A stretch of DNA of 46,112 nt from Thermoproteota archaeon (GCA_013153895.1 JAADDN010000005.1:1-46112), one strand, 5' to 3'. Positions 8,022-16,715 are shown, counted from the stretch's first letter. Notes: a model not told the origin generated them from the letters alone. Numbers and translations: made by a program.

Positions 8022-8792
8022 GTGAGACTTGGCTTGTTTGGATATGGTAAGATGGGGGAGGCGTTTGCAGATATTCTTAAGGAGAAGTGTGAGGTATATG
8101 TGTATGATATTGTTGAGGAGAGGCTTAAGGTTGCTGAGAGTAGGGGTCTAAAGGTCTCCCGTTCTGCGAGAGAGATCGCTGAGTTGTGTGATATATGGTT
8201 CATTTCTGTTCGTCCTCAAGATGTTGAGGATCTTGCAAGAGAGATTGGGAGTCTTGCATCTGGTAGGTTAGTGATATCTATTGTTGCTGGTCTTGAGACT
8301 TCTAGACTTGAGTCATATTTTCCAGGTAGTAGAGTTGTCAGGTTGATGCCTAACATAAATGTTCGTGTTAGACATGCAGTGATAGCTCTATGCCCTGGAA
8401 AGACTGCTTCACGAGATGATGTTGAGCTTGTTAAGAAGCTTCTTGAGGGTGGTGGTATAGTTATTGAGATTCCTGAGAAGCTAATGCCTGCCTACACAAT
8501 GATTGGTGGTGTTACTCCTGCTCTTGCTGCATATTTTGCAGATGCATTAGCTTGGAGTGGTGTTCTGCTAGGTCTAGATAGGTCAACTTCTCTGAAGATT
8601 GTTGCACATATCTTGATAGGTACTGGAAAACATCTACTAGAGAAGAAGCCTGATGAGATAATTGAGATGGTTGCGACTCCTGGTGGAGTAACTATAGAGA
8701 GCATAGAGTATCTTGAGAAGGAGGGTGTTAAAGGAAAGATCATGGAGTCTATTAAGCAGGGTCTAGAGAAGGAGAGGAGATTGAAAGGTTAG
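8022..8792 (+). CDS. proC: Pyrroline-5-carboxylate reductase
   Basis: Reduces pyrroline-5-carboxylate to proline with NAD(P)H. The Rossmann motif LGLFGYGKMGEAFA opens the protein. Further marks are SVRPQDVEDL, VRLMPNINVRV and the C-terminal TPGGVTIESIEYLEKEGVKG with the conserved TPGG turn. I place the start at the GTG at 8022. This gives the normal family N-terminus and lies about 26 bases after a TATA-like GTTATATAG (7992-8000). Upstream in-frame starts exist at 8007 (ATG) and 8001 (GTG) and cannot be excluded. Codons end mostly in T, unlike the A-ending style of neighbours. The 3' end overlaps the convergent CBS gene by 4 bases. Confidence 0.9.
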   Translation: MRLGLFGYGKMGEAFADILKEKCEVYVYDIVEERLKVAESRGLKVSRSAREIAELCDIWFISVRPQDVEDLAREIGSLASGRLVISIVAGLETSRLESYFPGSRVVRLMPNINVRVRHAVIALCPGKTASRDDVELVKKLLEGGGIVIEIPEKLMPAYTMIGGVTPALAAYFADALAWSGVLLGLDRSTSLKIVAHILIGTGKHLLEKKPDEIIEMVATPGGVTIESIEYLEKEGVKGKIMESIKQGLEKERRLKG

Positions 8793-9220
8793 CCGAACCA
8801 CCACTCCTCGAGCTGGTCTGGAGTAAGCTCCTCAATCTTCTTCAATGTTGCTTCCTCTCTCACAAGATCTCTTATAGATATCACACCTACAGGTCTTCCA
8901 GATGAATCAACAACTACGAGATGCCTTATCCTGTGTCTTCTCATGAGCTTAGCAGCTTCCTGAAGTGGGGCATCCTCCTTGATAGTTATGACCTCTCTAG
9001 TACATACATCACCAACCTTGGTACTGTTCACATCCTTTCCTTCAGCTATACAACGTACAATATCCTTCTCTGATAACACTCCATATAGCTTACCATTCTC
9101 CATCACTACTAGAAAGCTTACACCATTCTTAATCATTGTCTCGGCAGCCTCCTTCAATGTTGCTGATGGTGTTATAGTTATGAGTTTCTTTGATGCTACA
9201 TCACCTACCTTTACTACCAT
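8789..9220 (-). CDS. CBS-domain pair protein
   Basis: A 143-residue protein consisting of two tandem CBS domains (about residues 1-60 and 66-125) that together form one Bateman module. Such modules bind adenine nucleotides such as AMP, ATP or SAM and act as sensors. Visible repeats are VGDVASKKLITITPSATLKE and VGDVCTREVITIKEDAPLQE, each followed by the GVLSEKD/GVISIRD strand-turn. The C-terminus ends in acidic and Trp residues (EEWWFG). No partner domain is fused, so it is a stand-alone sensor with unknown partner. The adjacent upstream gene on this strand encodes a small membrane protein. Confidence 0.88.
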   Translation of the reverse strand: MVVKVGDVASKKLITITPSATLKEAAETMIKNGVSFLVVMENGKLYGVLSEKDIVRCIAEGKDVNSTKVGDVCTREVITIKEDAPLQEAAKLMRRHRIRHLVVVDSSGRPVGVISIRDLVREEATLKKIEELTPDQLEEWWFG

Positions 9221-9290
9221 GTTATAACTGTTATTACTACCTAATTAACGGTTTGTGCAATATTGTAACTGTTATACACTACAGAAAGTT

Positions 9291-9617
9291 CTAATAACTC
9301 AGTGCCACAAGTATCCATAAGGCAGCAACAGCTATGCTAAATATTATGATGCCTCTTCTACCTATATTGAGCATCTTCCTAGCATTCTCAACATGCATAT
9401 ACCTTTCCCTAACTCTCCTCTCAAAAGCTAGGAAGGATACTAGAAACGTCACGTATATTAAGGTAGCACATGATGCCCATAATAGTCTAAGAACGTACCT
9501 GCTTAGGGAGAACTTAACCATTATTAGTAGGAATATCGCTGGTATGATACCTATAGCAAATAATGTAGGAGCAAACAACATTCTAAGCATATCTAACTTA
9601 AGATCTCTCTCAGACAT
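9291..9617 (-). CDS. Small membrane protein, about three transmembrane helices
   Basis: A 108-residue protein of unrecognised family. Hydrophobic segments lie at about residues 13-33, 42-64 and 91-107, separated by basic loops (FERRVRERYMHVENARK). I prefer this strand to the overlapping open frame on the plus strand (9334-9666) because helix/loop alternation is clear and the plus-strand frame overlaps it almost fully. It lies about 70 bases upstream of the CBS gene on the same strand and may share a transcript. No function can be assigned. Confidence 0.55.
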   Translation of the reverse strand: MSERDLKLDMLRMLFAPTLFAIGIIPAIFLLIMVKFSLSRYVLRLLWASCATLIYVTFLVSFLAFERRVRERYMHVENARKMLNIGRRGIIIFSIAVAALWILVALSY

Positions 9618-9705
9618 GTCAACTATGGTTACAAGACCTAGGTTTTATGTTTTCAGTCAGGACTAGGCTATGGATTATAAGTCTCTTAAGTACGTGAGTT
9701 ACGGA

Positions 9706-10134
9706 ATGGAGAGAAGGAGAGGAGTAGCACCTATATTAGCAAGTTTAATGCTTGTATCACTGTCAATAGTAGCATGTATCATACTTTCGTTCTGGATCCT
9801 CATGTTATCGTCAAGCTCGTCCATGGTTGTACAAGCAGTCTCACATGTTCCACGATCTCTCGTTATTGCAGCATACTTAAACAAGACTAGCAGCAGCATA
9901 GACATATTTTCCCTCGATGAAGGATCGTTAGGAAAGTTCATAATATGCGTAGACTCTGAGAATAGAGTAGTCTTTTACGAAGGTACTGATAAAGGATGGG
10001 TACCAAAATATGTTGGGGGTGGAGTATACCTCTACACTATACCCATAAACAAGGAGCTGGAGAATGGTGTATATTATTGTAAGCTTCTCCTGAGCGACGG
10101 AGAGCTTATAATATTCAAATTAGTAGTATATTGA
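9706..10134 (+). CDS. Type IV pilin-like exported protein (class III signal peptide)
   Basis: The N-terminus MERRRGVAPILAS followed by an unbroken hydrophobic helix (about residues 7-32) is the archaeal type IV pilin/archaellin signature, processed by a PibD-like peptidase near the Arg-Gly-Val junction (family knowledge). The remaining 110 residues are a small extracellular domain without a recognised fold. I start at the ATG at 9706 because it gives the short basic leader typical of class III signals and a TATA-like GATTATAAGT is centred about 28 bases upstream; an ATG at 9670 is possible. A C/D sRNA begins 3 bases after the stop. No pilus ATPase or membrane platform gene is near. Confidence 0.68.
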   Translation: MERRRGVAPILASLMLVSLSIVACIILSFWILMLSSSSSMVVQAVSHVPRSLVIAAYLNKTSSSIDIFSLDEGSLGKFIICVDSENRVVFYEGTDKGWVPKYVGGGVYLYTIPINKELENGVYYCKLLLSDGELIIFKLVVY

Positions 10135-10136
10135 AA

Positions 10137-10186
10137 GTGATGAACGCGTTGGTAACTGAGCACTGATGAGCGATGGGCGAGCCTGA
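10137..10186 (+). ncRNA. C/D box sRNA between the pilin-like gene and guaA
   Basis: The most canonical of the four guide RNAs here. Box C is GTGATGA (10137-10143), followed by a 12-base guide, D' CTGA (10156-10159), a 3-base spacer, C' CTGATGA (10163-10169), a 13-base guide (10170-10182) and box D CTGA (10183-10186). Both D-type boxes are perfect. The element begins 3 bases after the stop of the upstream gene and covers an ATG at 10173 that would otherwise look like the guaA start. Targets were not identified. Confidence 0.85.
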
Positions 10187-10196
10187 GCACAACATG

Positions 10197-10207
10197 CTTA
10201 TTAATAC
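10197..10207 (+). promoter_or_regulatory. TATA box for guaA
   Basis: CTTATTAATAC is centred 28 bases before the ATG at 10230. It decides the start choice for guaA, because a promoter here would leave the upstream ATG at 10173 outside the transcript. Confidence 0.55.
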
Positions 10208-10229
10208 CTTCTTCAACAGTCAAAGCGAG

Positions 10230-11396
10230 ATGTCGACACTACAGGAAGAGGCTGGATTTGATGTTGATAAGTTTATCGAGGAGAGCGTAAGGAGAATAAG
10301 AGAGTTGAACATAGATAGAGCACTAGCAGCGGTTAGCGGTGGTGTTGATTCTACTACGGCAGCAGTGTTAGTATATAGGGCGATAGGTGACAAGCTTGTT
10401 CCTGTGTTCATGGATACTGGCTTCATGAGGTTAAATGAGCCAGAACATGTATGTTCATTATTGCGTAAAGTTCTTCCTCATATAGAGCTTATAGACGTTA
10501 AGGAGGAGTTTTATAGAGAGTTGATCAATATTGATGATGCTGAGACAAAGAGAAAGATCTTTAGAAGAGTATTCTACACCATACTCTCGAGGATAGCTAA
10601 GGAGAGAGGATGCTCCTGGCTTGTCCAGGGAACAATAGCTCCAGACTGGATTGAGACTCGTGGAGGAATAAAGACTCAGCATAACGTGCTTGAGCAGATA
10701 GGTCTAGATCCTAAGAGAGAGTTTGGTTTCAAAGTTGTTGAACCATTAAAAGAACTGTACAAAGATCAGGTGAGAATGGTCGCTAGAAGATTAGGAGTAC
10801 CTGAAGAGATAGTTAAGAGACAACCATTTCCAGGACCAGGACTACTAGTAAGATGTGTTGGAAGATTCTACCCAGAGAAGCTGAGTATTCTCAAGATAGC
10901 GAACAACATTGTTGAAAAGATGCTTGAAGATGTAGGTGCTAGCCAGTGGTTCGCAGCTATATGGGAAGATGAGCTAACAATAGATGAGGAACTTACAAGA
11001 TTTGTGAGAGAGAAGACAGGAAGAGACGTTGAAGTATACTTATTCTCTAAGGCTCGTGGAACAGGAGTTAAAGGAGACTCAAGAGTCTATGGTCCAATAG
11101 CCTTAATCAGAGGAAAACTACCTGAAGACCTGCTCTATAGAGTATATCTATACGTGACGACTAGGAGACCCGATATCGCACATGTAATATATGAGCTAGA
11201 TAGAAGAAGCAGTGGAAGGTTCTTCATTGCTATTAGAGCAGTAATCACGAGCAACTTCATGACAGCACGAGTAGCAAAGATCCCCTTAGATAAGTTATAT
11301 AAGATATGTGAAAAAATATTTGAAAATTGTAATGAAGTTTCAGCAGTAGGATATGATGTGAGTCCTAAGCCTCCAGCAACTATAGAGTTCGAGTAA
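10230..11396 (+). CDS. guaA: GMP synthetase, ATP-pyrophosphatase subunit
   Basis: Converts XMP to GMP using ATP and ammonia from a separate glutaminase subunit; archaea split this enzyme in two. The PP-loop SGGVDSTTAAVL lies at about residues 36-47, with further marks QGTIAPDWIE, RQPFPGPGLLVR and the C-terminal dimerisation tail KPPATIEFE. I start at the ATG at 10230 (388 residues). It matches the family N-terminus (FDVDKFIEES) and lies 28 bases after a TATA box, whereas the longer frame from 10173 begins inside a C/D sRNA. The glutaminase subunit is not in this window. Confidence 0.95.
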   Translation: MSTLQEEAGFDVDKFIEESVRRIRELNIDRALAAVSGGVDSTTAAVLVYRAIGDKLVPVFMDTGFMRLNEPEHVCSLLRKVLPHIELIDVKEEFYRELINIDDAETKRKIFRRVFYTILSRIAKERGCSWLVQGTIAPDWIETRGGIKTQHNVLEQIGLDPKREFGFKVVEPLKELYKDQVRMVARRLGVPEEIVKRQPFPGPGLLVRCVGRFYPEKLSILKIANNIVEKMLEDVGASQWFAAIWEDELTIDEELTRFVREKTGRDVEVYLFSKARGTGVKGDSRVYGPIALIRGKLPEDLLYRVYLYVTTRRPDIAHVIYELDRRSSGRFFIAIRAVITSNFMTARVAKIPLDKLYKICEKIFENCNEVSAVGYDVSPKPPATIEFE

Positions 11397-11406
11397 CCTT
11401 ACCTAG

Positions 11407-11416
11407 CTTTTATATC
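11407..11416 (+). promoter_or_regulatory. TATA box for priL
   Basis: CTTTTATATC is centred 25 bases before the GTG at 11436, predicting a leaderless mRNA and supporting the GTG start. Confidence 0.55.
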
Positions 11417-11435
11417 TTTTAAGACTATACTTAAC

Positions 11436-12560
11436 GTGGTACTTCCTAGATGTCTCGTAGATGATTATGATAGGTTTGTACTTAAGTACCCATTTACGAG
11501 AGAAGCTAAACAGAGAGTCTCAGATATAGTTCTAGAAGATGTTCTTCGAGATAGAGACTTCTTAACAAGCTGTCTAAATTTTATAGAAGAGATCTTACGT
11601 AAAGGAAAGATAGAGATAGATTATTCACAGGATGTTGAGAAGATTCTCTTAACAATCTACACATCAATATTAATAATTTCCTGTCTAGATAAGAGAATAT
11701 GGAACAGATTTGCAGATATATTAAGCAAATATTTTAGCTCTAACCTAGAGTCAGAGGTTGATAGAGAATGTATTGTATATATTGCAGAGGAGTTCGGTAT
11801 TAATGTTAAGAATGTTAGAAAGGTTGTTCATTCAGATAAGCTTCAAATATTTTTTGATATAGCAGTACCTCTTCACATATATTTAAGATACTGCCCTAAA
11901 AATGATCCAAATTGGAAATTAGTTAACAGATATGTTGCTAGAGGTCACGTACTACTCACATATAGAGAACTTGCGAGACTTGTGGAGGAAGCTGTTGAAA
12001 GACAGATATTGAACATGATAGAGAATGCTTCAAAAAACGAAATAGTTAAAGATATCATAAGGGAACAGATAGGTGAGGAGTTAAAGAAGTTGGAGGTTAA
12101 GCTGTTACCTAAAGCATTAGCTAGAATAAGTAAGATAACGAGGAAGGTATCTGAAGATCAGCTATTTCCACCATGTATAAATCTCATACTTGAAGATGTC
12201 AGGTCAGGTGGAAATCCAAGCCATATGGCAAGATTCACATTAGCGAGCTTCCTATTGAACTATTATGTTAAGATACTTAAGATACCTGTAGAAGAGGCTG
12301 TTGAGAAGGTTGTTGATATTTTTCGCACTGTTGCTGATTTTGATGAGAGGAAGACTCGTTATCAGGTTCAGCATATTGCTGGTCTCGTGGGTGGTCGTAA
12401 GTTCTATCTACCACCAAACTGTGATGAACTAAGAAGCCTAGGACTATGCCCAACAGAAGGAAAATGCGGAGTAAAAAACCCACTAGCATATGTTATAAAG
12501 AAATTGAAGAGTATGGGTAGAAGCGTTAAGAGGGAGGAGAAGGCCTTGAATGAGGCTTAA
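11436..12560 (+). CDS. priL: DNA primase large subunit (PriL)
   Basis: Regulatory subunit of the archaeal-eukaryotic primase that makes RNA/DNA primers together with PriS. It carries a C-terminal iron-sulfur domain: Cys near residue 246 (FPPCINLI) and a later group in CDELRSLGLCPTEGKC (about 329-344) give the four 4Fe-4S ligands. The 374-residue length is usual for crenarchaeal PriL. A GTG start at 11436 is supported by the TATA box. The small subunit is not in the window. The stop abuts the convergent nep1 stop with no spacer. A short patch of T-ending codons (about 12290-12400) interrupts the A-ending style. Confidence 0.88.
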   Translation: MVLPRCLVDDYDRFVLKYPFTREAKQRVSDIVLEDVLRDRDFLTSCLNFIEEILRKGKIEIDYSQDVEKILLTIYTSILIISCLDKRIWNRFADILSKYFSSNLESEVDRECIVYIAEEFGINVKNVRKVVHSDKLQIFFDIAVPLHIYLRYCPKNDPNWKLVNRYVARGHVLLTYRELARLVEEAVERQILNMIENASKNEIVKDIIREQIGEELKKLEVKLLPKALARISKITRKVSEDQLFPPCINLILEDVRSGGNPSHMARFTLASFLLNYYVKILKIPVEEAVEKVVDIFRTVADFDERKTRYQVQHIAGLVGGRKFYLPPNCDELRSLGLCPTEGKCGVKNPLAYVIKKLKSMGRSVKREEKALNEA

Positions 12561-13250
12561 CTATCTTTCTATTCCTAGCGAATTCTCAATATATGTGAGA
12601 ACCTTAGATACTATCACTAGAGTAGTGTACGTGAATCTACCGAGCCTCACTACCTTATCAACTATCTTATAAGTATCTTCACTGAACTGACCATGTGGGA
12701 AGCCTCCAACTATTATGCAAGGATTCTCATACCTTATTAACTCATCTACGAAGTCTCTAAACGTTGATTCAACTCCCTTAACATCGTCTAATAGTACTGT
12801 TATGTCAGGTTTAATATTATTTAAGAGATCCTTAAGAGAACCTTTCCTGAGCCATATTAGAGGATCACCGTAGGGTGGAACTCTTCCTATCTCAAATAAC
12901 TGTTCAAAAAGTCCTATAAAATTGTAATAGTTATGTGGAATTCTTGTACGAGGATCAATAAATATTACATAATCATTCAAAGTATGTACATAAGTTCTCA
13001 ACATTCCAACCTCATTTAGAGGAGTATACTGAGTAACTTGAAGAGTCAAATAAACTATGTCTGGCCTACCTCTCTTATGAGCATTTTCTAGAAATTTCAT
13101 AGCTTCATGATGTCTTGAACGATCTAGCAGTATCTTACGAGGATCTTTTCCTCTCTTCTTAGCATCTCTCCTAATGACAGGATGATTAGCTATCTCTTCT
13201 GGAACAGTCTCTAGAGAACTTTCAGCAATTATAAGATGAAGAACTTTCAT
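12561..13250 (-). CDS. nep1: Ribosome biogenesis pseudouridine methyltransferase Nep1/Emg1
   Basis: SPOUT-class, SAM-dependent N1-specific pseudouridine methyltransferase acting on a hypermodified position of 16S/18S rRNA during small-subunit assembly. Recognised by LIIAESSLETVP at the N-terminus, LLDRSRHHEAMKFLENA, KRGRPDIVY, DPRTRIPHNYYNFIGL and the C-terminal knot IIVGGFPHGQF. The 229-residue length is normal. The ATG at 13250 is only 28 bases from the divergent dphB start. Its probable TATA element (CATATTAG on the minus strand, about 13272-13279) overlaps the dphB start codon. Confidence 0.93.
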   Translation of the reverse strand: MKVLHLIIAESSLETVPEEIANHPVIRRDAKKRGKDPRKILLDRSRHHEAMKFLENAHKRGRPDIVYLTLQVTQYTPLNEVGMLRTYVHTLNDYVIFIDPRTRIPHNYYNFIGLFEQLFEIGRVPPYGDPLIWLRKGSLKDLLNNIKPDITVLLDDVKGVESTFRDFVDELIRYENPCIIVGGFPHGQFSEDTYKIVDKVVRLGRFTYTTLVIVSKVLTYIENSLGIER

Positions 13251-13278
13251 AAGATCAGGATAGACGAGAGGTACTAAT

Positions 13279-14100
13279 ATGCCTAAGCTCTACATAATTG
13301 GCCTAGGAGTATATCCTGACTATCTCTCACTAAGAGGTATTGAGGTATTGAGGAAAGTGTCAAAAATATTTGTAGAACTTTACACATCACCAATACCATA
13401 CGACACTCTTAAAAATATTTTAGAAAAATATGTGAAAGATATTCATGAGAAACTTGAAATACTCACAAGAAAAGATATAGAAGACGAAGATTGTAGGAAA
13501 ATAATTAGAGAGTTAGAGAAAGGAGAAGATGTTGCATTACTTGTTCCTGGCGATCCAATGTTTGCTACAACTCACAGTATTGTGAGGATCATAGTTAAGA
13601 AGAGAGGATTTGAGAGTGAAGTTATTCATGGAGTTTCTATATTAAATGCTGTGATAAGTCTACTTGGCTTAAGTCCATATAGGTTTGGACCAGTAGCTAC
13701 AATAGTGTACCCAAGACTAAATGTTCTTCCAGAGAGAGCTTACGATGTTACTTTAGAAAATCTTAAGAGAAGTCTTCACACGCTCTTACTATTAGACATA
13801 AGAGATGATGGAGGATTCATGACTGCGAGCGAAGCTATAGAAATTCTAAGAGTACTTGAAGGTAAGAGGAGAGAAGGAGTATTTATTGATGATAGAGTCA
13901 TAATAGTGCTCGAGAGAGTAGGATTTCCAGATCAGAAAGTACATATATTAACTCTAGGAGAAGCTAGAGAAATCTCTTATGGAGAACCACCGCACAGTAT
14001 AGTAGTTCCAGGAAGACTCAACCCTGTTGAACAAGATCTTCTTCATGTTGAGTTTGGAGCTGATTATGAGATTCTTCAGAAAGCTGGATTGCTTCTCTAG
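13279..14100 (+). CDS. dphB: Diphthine synthase
   Basis: SAM-dependent methyltransferase that trimethylates the carboxypropyl-histidine of elongation factor 2 in diphthamide synthesis. It belongs to the tetrapyrrole methylase fold, seen in the start LYIIGLGVYPDYLSLRG and in LVPGDPMFATTH near residue 93, followed by EVIHGVSILNAVISLLGLS and PYRFGPVATIVYP. The 273-residue length is typical. The 3' end overlaps the convergent IorA-like gene by 83 bases, the longest overlap in the window. With nep1 and trm10 it forms a loose group of RNA/translation modification genes. Confidence 0.95.
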   Translation: MPKLYIIGLGVYPDYLSLRGIEVLRKVSKIFVELYTSPIPYDTLKNILEKYVKDIHEKLEILTRKDIEDEDCRKIIRELEKGEDVALLVPGDPMFATTHSIVRIIVKKRGFESEVIHGVSILNAVISLLGLSPYRFGPVATIVYPRLNVLPERAYDVTLENLKRSLHTLLLLDIRDDGGFMTASEAIEILRVLEGKRREGVFIDDRVIIVLERVGFPDQKVHILTLGEAREISYGEPPHSIVVPGRLNPVEQDLLHVEFGADYEILQKAGLLL

Positions 14101-15571
14101 TACATGCAATCACACATGCTTGACACCTAGTACAAGATTGAAAATCTATAGATACACCATCTCCCGATATAGATATAGATTTACAATATATTTTAACACA
14201 GTTTCCACATCTATCACATAACTCTCTAACTATTCTTAAGTTCTTTGAAGAATCTCTAAATATTATTATAACCTTTACATCAGTTTCTAATAACTTCCTA
14301 ACACTATCAACTATATGATTATTAATGTCTAGTATCATGAACTTAATGTTAAACATCTTTAACATGTTTACAATATTTAACATATCTTCAAGATTGTCTA
14401 CCAATATTATGAACTTAGTACTCTTAAGCTCAGGAATATTATTTAAATTTGTTATCAACATTTTATAATCTGTTATACATATTATTAAGAAGTTTTTAGG
14501 TAATTTATCTTCAAACAGTTTTAAAGACTTTACACAGTTCTCAAGAACTATATCAACAGTATCAAATATGTTGACAGGTACTCTCGTGACAAGTCTCATA
14601 TCGTACTTTCCTTTAGACGGTATAACAGGTACAAGGTAGCTTGAACATACTATGATATTCTTATCTCTATATATGTTTAGTAATGTATACAAAAGTGTTA
14701 GGAGAGGTCTCAAATATTTTGAACATTTTTCCCATATGTAGTTCATGTACTTTTCTAAGCATTTGTAAGCTATGTCGATACGTTCTCTTTTCACTGAGAG
14801 TTCTGTTACTTTTTTCGATGTTGAGATCACTATGTCAGATTCTTTGTTAACAATCTTTTTAAGTGAGGTAAGCGTGTATATCTTGGGTGATAGAATAGTG
14901 TAGTCGGGTACAATATCTCTAACTAGATCATGAAGCTGATAATCAATAACAATCCTCATAGGTGAACTACCATTAACAATTACCTCCATAACTTTCTCAC
15001 GAATGTTAGATGAGTCCTCTCTAAGTATCAAGTGTCCTGTAATCCATGCATACTTTATCTTCCAATCTCTATAGAAGAGTCCTGACGACCTGTAATACTG
15101 TGCTGTATCATTATCTTCAATTTCTTTGAGCGAGTATAATGGTACTCTAACTAGTACGGGTTCCTCCAATGTCTCGCTTATGTCTATGCTTTTCTTAATG
15201 TCTCTCACTATTTCTATACCTCCTGACTCAATAATGAGTTGATCTTCAGGAACCTGATCTCTACAGTCCTCGTAATCTAGCACTAGTATAGATAAACCTC
15301 CTCTTATCACTAATCTTCTAAGATAGTTAATTAATCTACATAATGTGAATGTGTCAGTTATGAGCAATGTCCTCTGAAAAAGTGAGGTTGAAGATCTTAC
15401 CATGCTTATAATTAGGTCACTATCTTCATATTCCTCTAGTGTATACGTGAGCAATACGTCTACATGTTTAGAGAGTACTCTCTTAACTAGGTCTAGTGTA
15501 GACGAGAGATCTACCTTGTCTAAATAAGATTCTATTCTTCTTGAAAGCTCTTGAGCTAGGTTTATGACCAC
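14018..15571 (-). CDS. Degenerate IorA-like protein with C-terminal two-cluster ferredoxin domain
   Basis: A 517-residue protein, probably starting at GTG 15571. Near the C-terminus it carries CDRCGNCVKIYC and CTRCQACVIACTREAI, two four-Cys motifs expected to bind two 4Fe-4S clusters, the arrangement at the end of indolepyruvate ferredoxin oxidoreductase alpha (IorA). The region around residues 88-155 (GGLSILVLDYED, then SETLEEPVLVRVPL) resembles the IorA region with GGL and EPVLLR motifs. I see no thiamine pyrophosphate GDG motif, and the usual N-terminal domain is missing, so ordinary oxidoreductase activity is doubtful. No iorB gene is near. Electron transfer or regulation are guesses. Confidence 0.55.
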   Translation of the reverse strand: MVINLAQELSRRIESYLDKVDLSSTLDLVKRVLSKHVDVLLTYTLEEYEDSDLIISMVRSSTSLFQRTLLITDTFTLCRLINYLRRLVIRGGLSILVLDYEDCRDQVPEDQLIIESGGIEIVRDIKKSIDISETLEEPVLVRVPLYSLKEIEDNDTAQYYRSSGLFYRDWKIKYAWITGHLILREDSSNIREKVMEVIVNGSSPMRIVIDYQLHDLVRDIVPDYTILSPKIYTLTSLKKIVNKESDIVISTSKKVTELSVKRERIDIAYKCLEKYMNYIWEKCSKYLRPLLTLLYTLLNIYRDKNIIVCSSYLVPVIPSKGKYDMRLVTRVPVNIFDTVDIVLENCVKSLKLFEDKLPKNFLIICITDYKMLITNLNNIPELKSTKFIILVDNLEDMLNIVNMLKMFNIKFMILDINNHIVDSVRKLLETDVKVIIIFRDSSKNLRIVRELCDRCGNCVKIYCKSISISGDGVSIDFQSCTRCQACVIACTREAIQLSEESHNQLQTQHEEDLVQQG

Positions 15572-15598
15572 TCTCGTTAATTACTTCTAAGATTTTTA

Positions 15599-16663
15599 AT
15601 GTTGCTTGGAGAATTTCTCGCAGATGAGCTAAAGAAGAGGAACATTACTGATCTCCATGTTGATAAGAGAGTTTTAAGGAAGCTCGTAGAATCGAAAGTA
15701 GATTATCTTCAATGGTTAGCAGTTCTACTTTTACAGGGCAGAGCTAAAATTTGTATAGGAGAAGACAAGGACGGTGATGTAATATATGAACGTCTTGGAG
15801 TAAGATTATTACATGGAAGAGGGAATGTGATCTCAAGATTTTATGCTAAATGGAAAGATTCTGAATGTATTACAGAGTTAGAAGATATTTATAAGTCTCT
15901 TAGAAATTATGTGATTAATCTTAGAAAGAAATTGTTATTCATAATTGATTTATCGTTCTGGAATGAGCATACTGAGATAGAGAAGAAGGAGCTTATAGAA
16001 CAGGTCATAATGTGTATAAAATTAATAAGATCTTACCTATATGATACCTGTCTCGTATTAACATCCTGTTGTGAAGATTTTCTTCAGTATTTCAATAAGT
16101 TAAATAGAAATATGTATCATGAGGTTGAGATGACCTCGCTAGACCTCAGAAAATATCTTAAGAACATTATTAAACATCATAGAATAGCTATGCTAGATCC
16201 CGAAGGAGATCACGTGCTCACTGAGGTAGATGCTAGATCGTATACTGCTTATATAATTGGTGGAATTATTGATAAAGAGAGAGTAGATAAATATGGTACA
16301 TATAGACTATACAACTTATATAGGTTGTATGAGTTAAATATACCTAGATTTAAAATATGTTTAGACTGTTCTACGATAGGTGTTCCTGATAGAATTAATA
16401 GGATTGTTGAGATAATAATCAAATGCGTTCTTTATAGAAAAAGTATTAGAGATGCCATACTTGAAGCTCAATCTAAGAAGGATAGAATATATAGGTGGTA
16501 TTATGAGATTCAGAAGAATTCTAAGAAAGTTGTTAAAGATGGTAAAGTTGTGAAACATCTAGTAAGTAGAGATCTTCTTAATAAGTTGATGAGTCTATAC
16601 CCTATATCTGATAAAGATGTTAGTAGGATATTTAGATCTCTTAATGTTGAGGTAGTTGACTAG
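15599..16663 (+). CDS. Trm10-family tRNA (m1A9/m1G9) methyltransferase
   Basis: SPOUT-fold methyltransferase of the Trm10 family, which methylates N1 of the purine at tRNA position 9; the archaeal members studied modify A9, G9 or both. Recognised by LLFIIDLSFWNEHTEIEKKE (about residues 112-131), CLVLTSC, LDPEGDHVLTEVD (about 200-212) with the Asp-rich active-site loop, and AYIIGGIIDKE. The 354-residue length includes an archaeal N-terminal region. The ATG at 15599 is 27 bases from the divergent IorA-like gene. An antisense TATA-like element overlaps this start codon. Confidence 0.82.
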   Translation: MLLGEFLADELKKRNITDLHVDKRVLRKLVESKVDYLQWLAVLLLQGRAKICIGEDKDGDVIYERLGVRLLHGRGNVISRFYAKWKDSECITELEDIYKSLRNYVINLRKKLLFIIDLSFWNEHTEIEKKELIEQVIMCIKLIRSYLYDTCLVLTSCCEDFLQYFNKLNRNMYHEVEMTSLDLRKYLKNIIKHHRIAMLDPEGDHVLTEVDARSYTAYIIGGIIDKERVDKYGTYRLYNLYRLYELNIPRFKICLDCSTIGVPDRINRIVEIIIKCVLYRKSIRDAILEAQSKKDRIYRWYYEIQKNSKKVVKDGKVVKHLVSRDLLNKLMSLYPISDKDVSRIFRSLNVEVVD

Positions 16664-16705
16664 TTAGAATCTTATTAGAGTCTCATGCTCCTGAGAGTAT
16701 GTGAA

Positions 16706-16715
16706 ATATTTTAAA
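16706..16715 (+). promoter_or_regulatory. TATA box of the pyrBID operon
   Basis: ATATTTTAAA is centred 25 bases before the pyrB ATG at 16736, predicting a leaderless operon mRNA. No regulatory hairpin or attenuator is visible upstream. Confidence 0.55.

Noticed and set aside
9334..9666. A 110-codon plus-strand frame opposite the small membrane protein.
   Set aside because: The minus-strand frame shows clean membrane helices and basic loops; both are unlikely to be real together.
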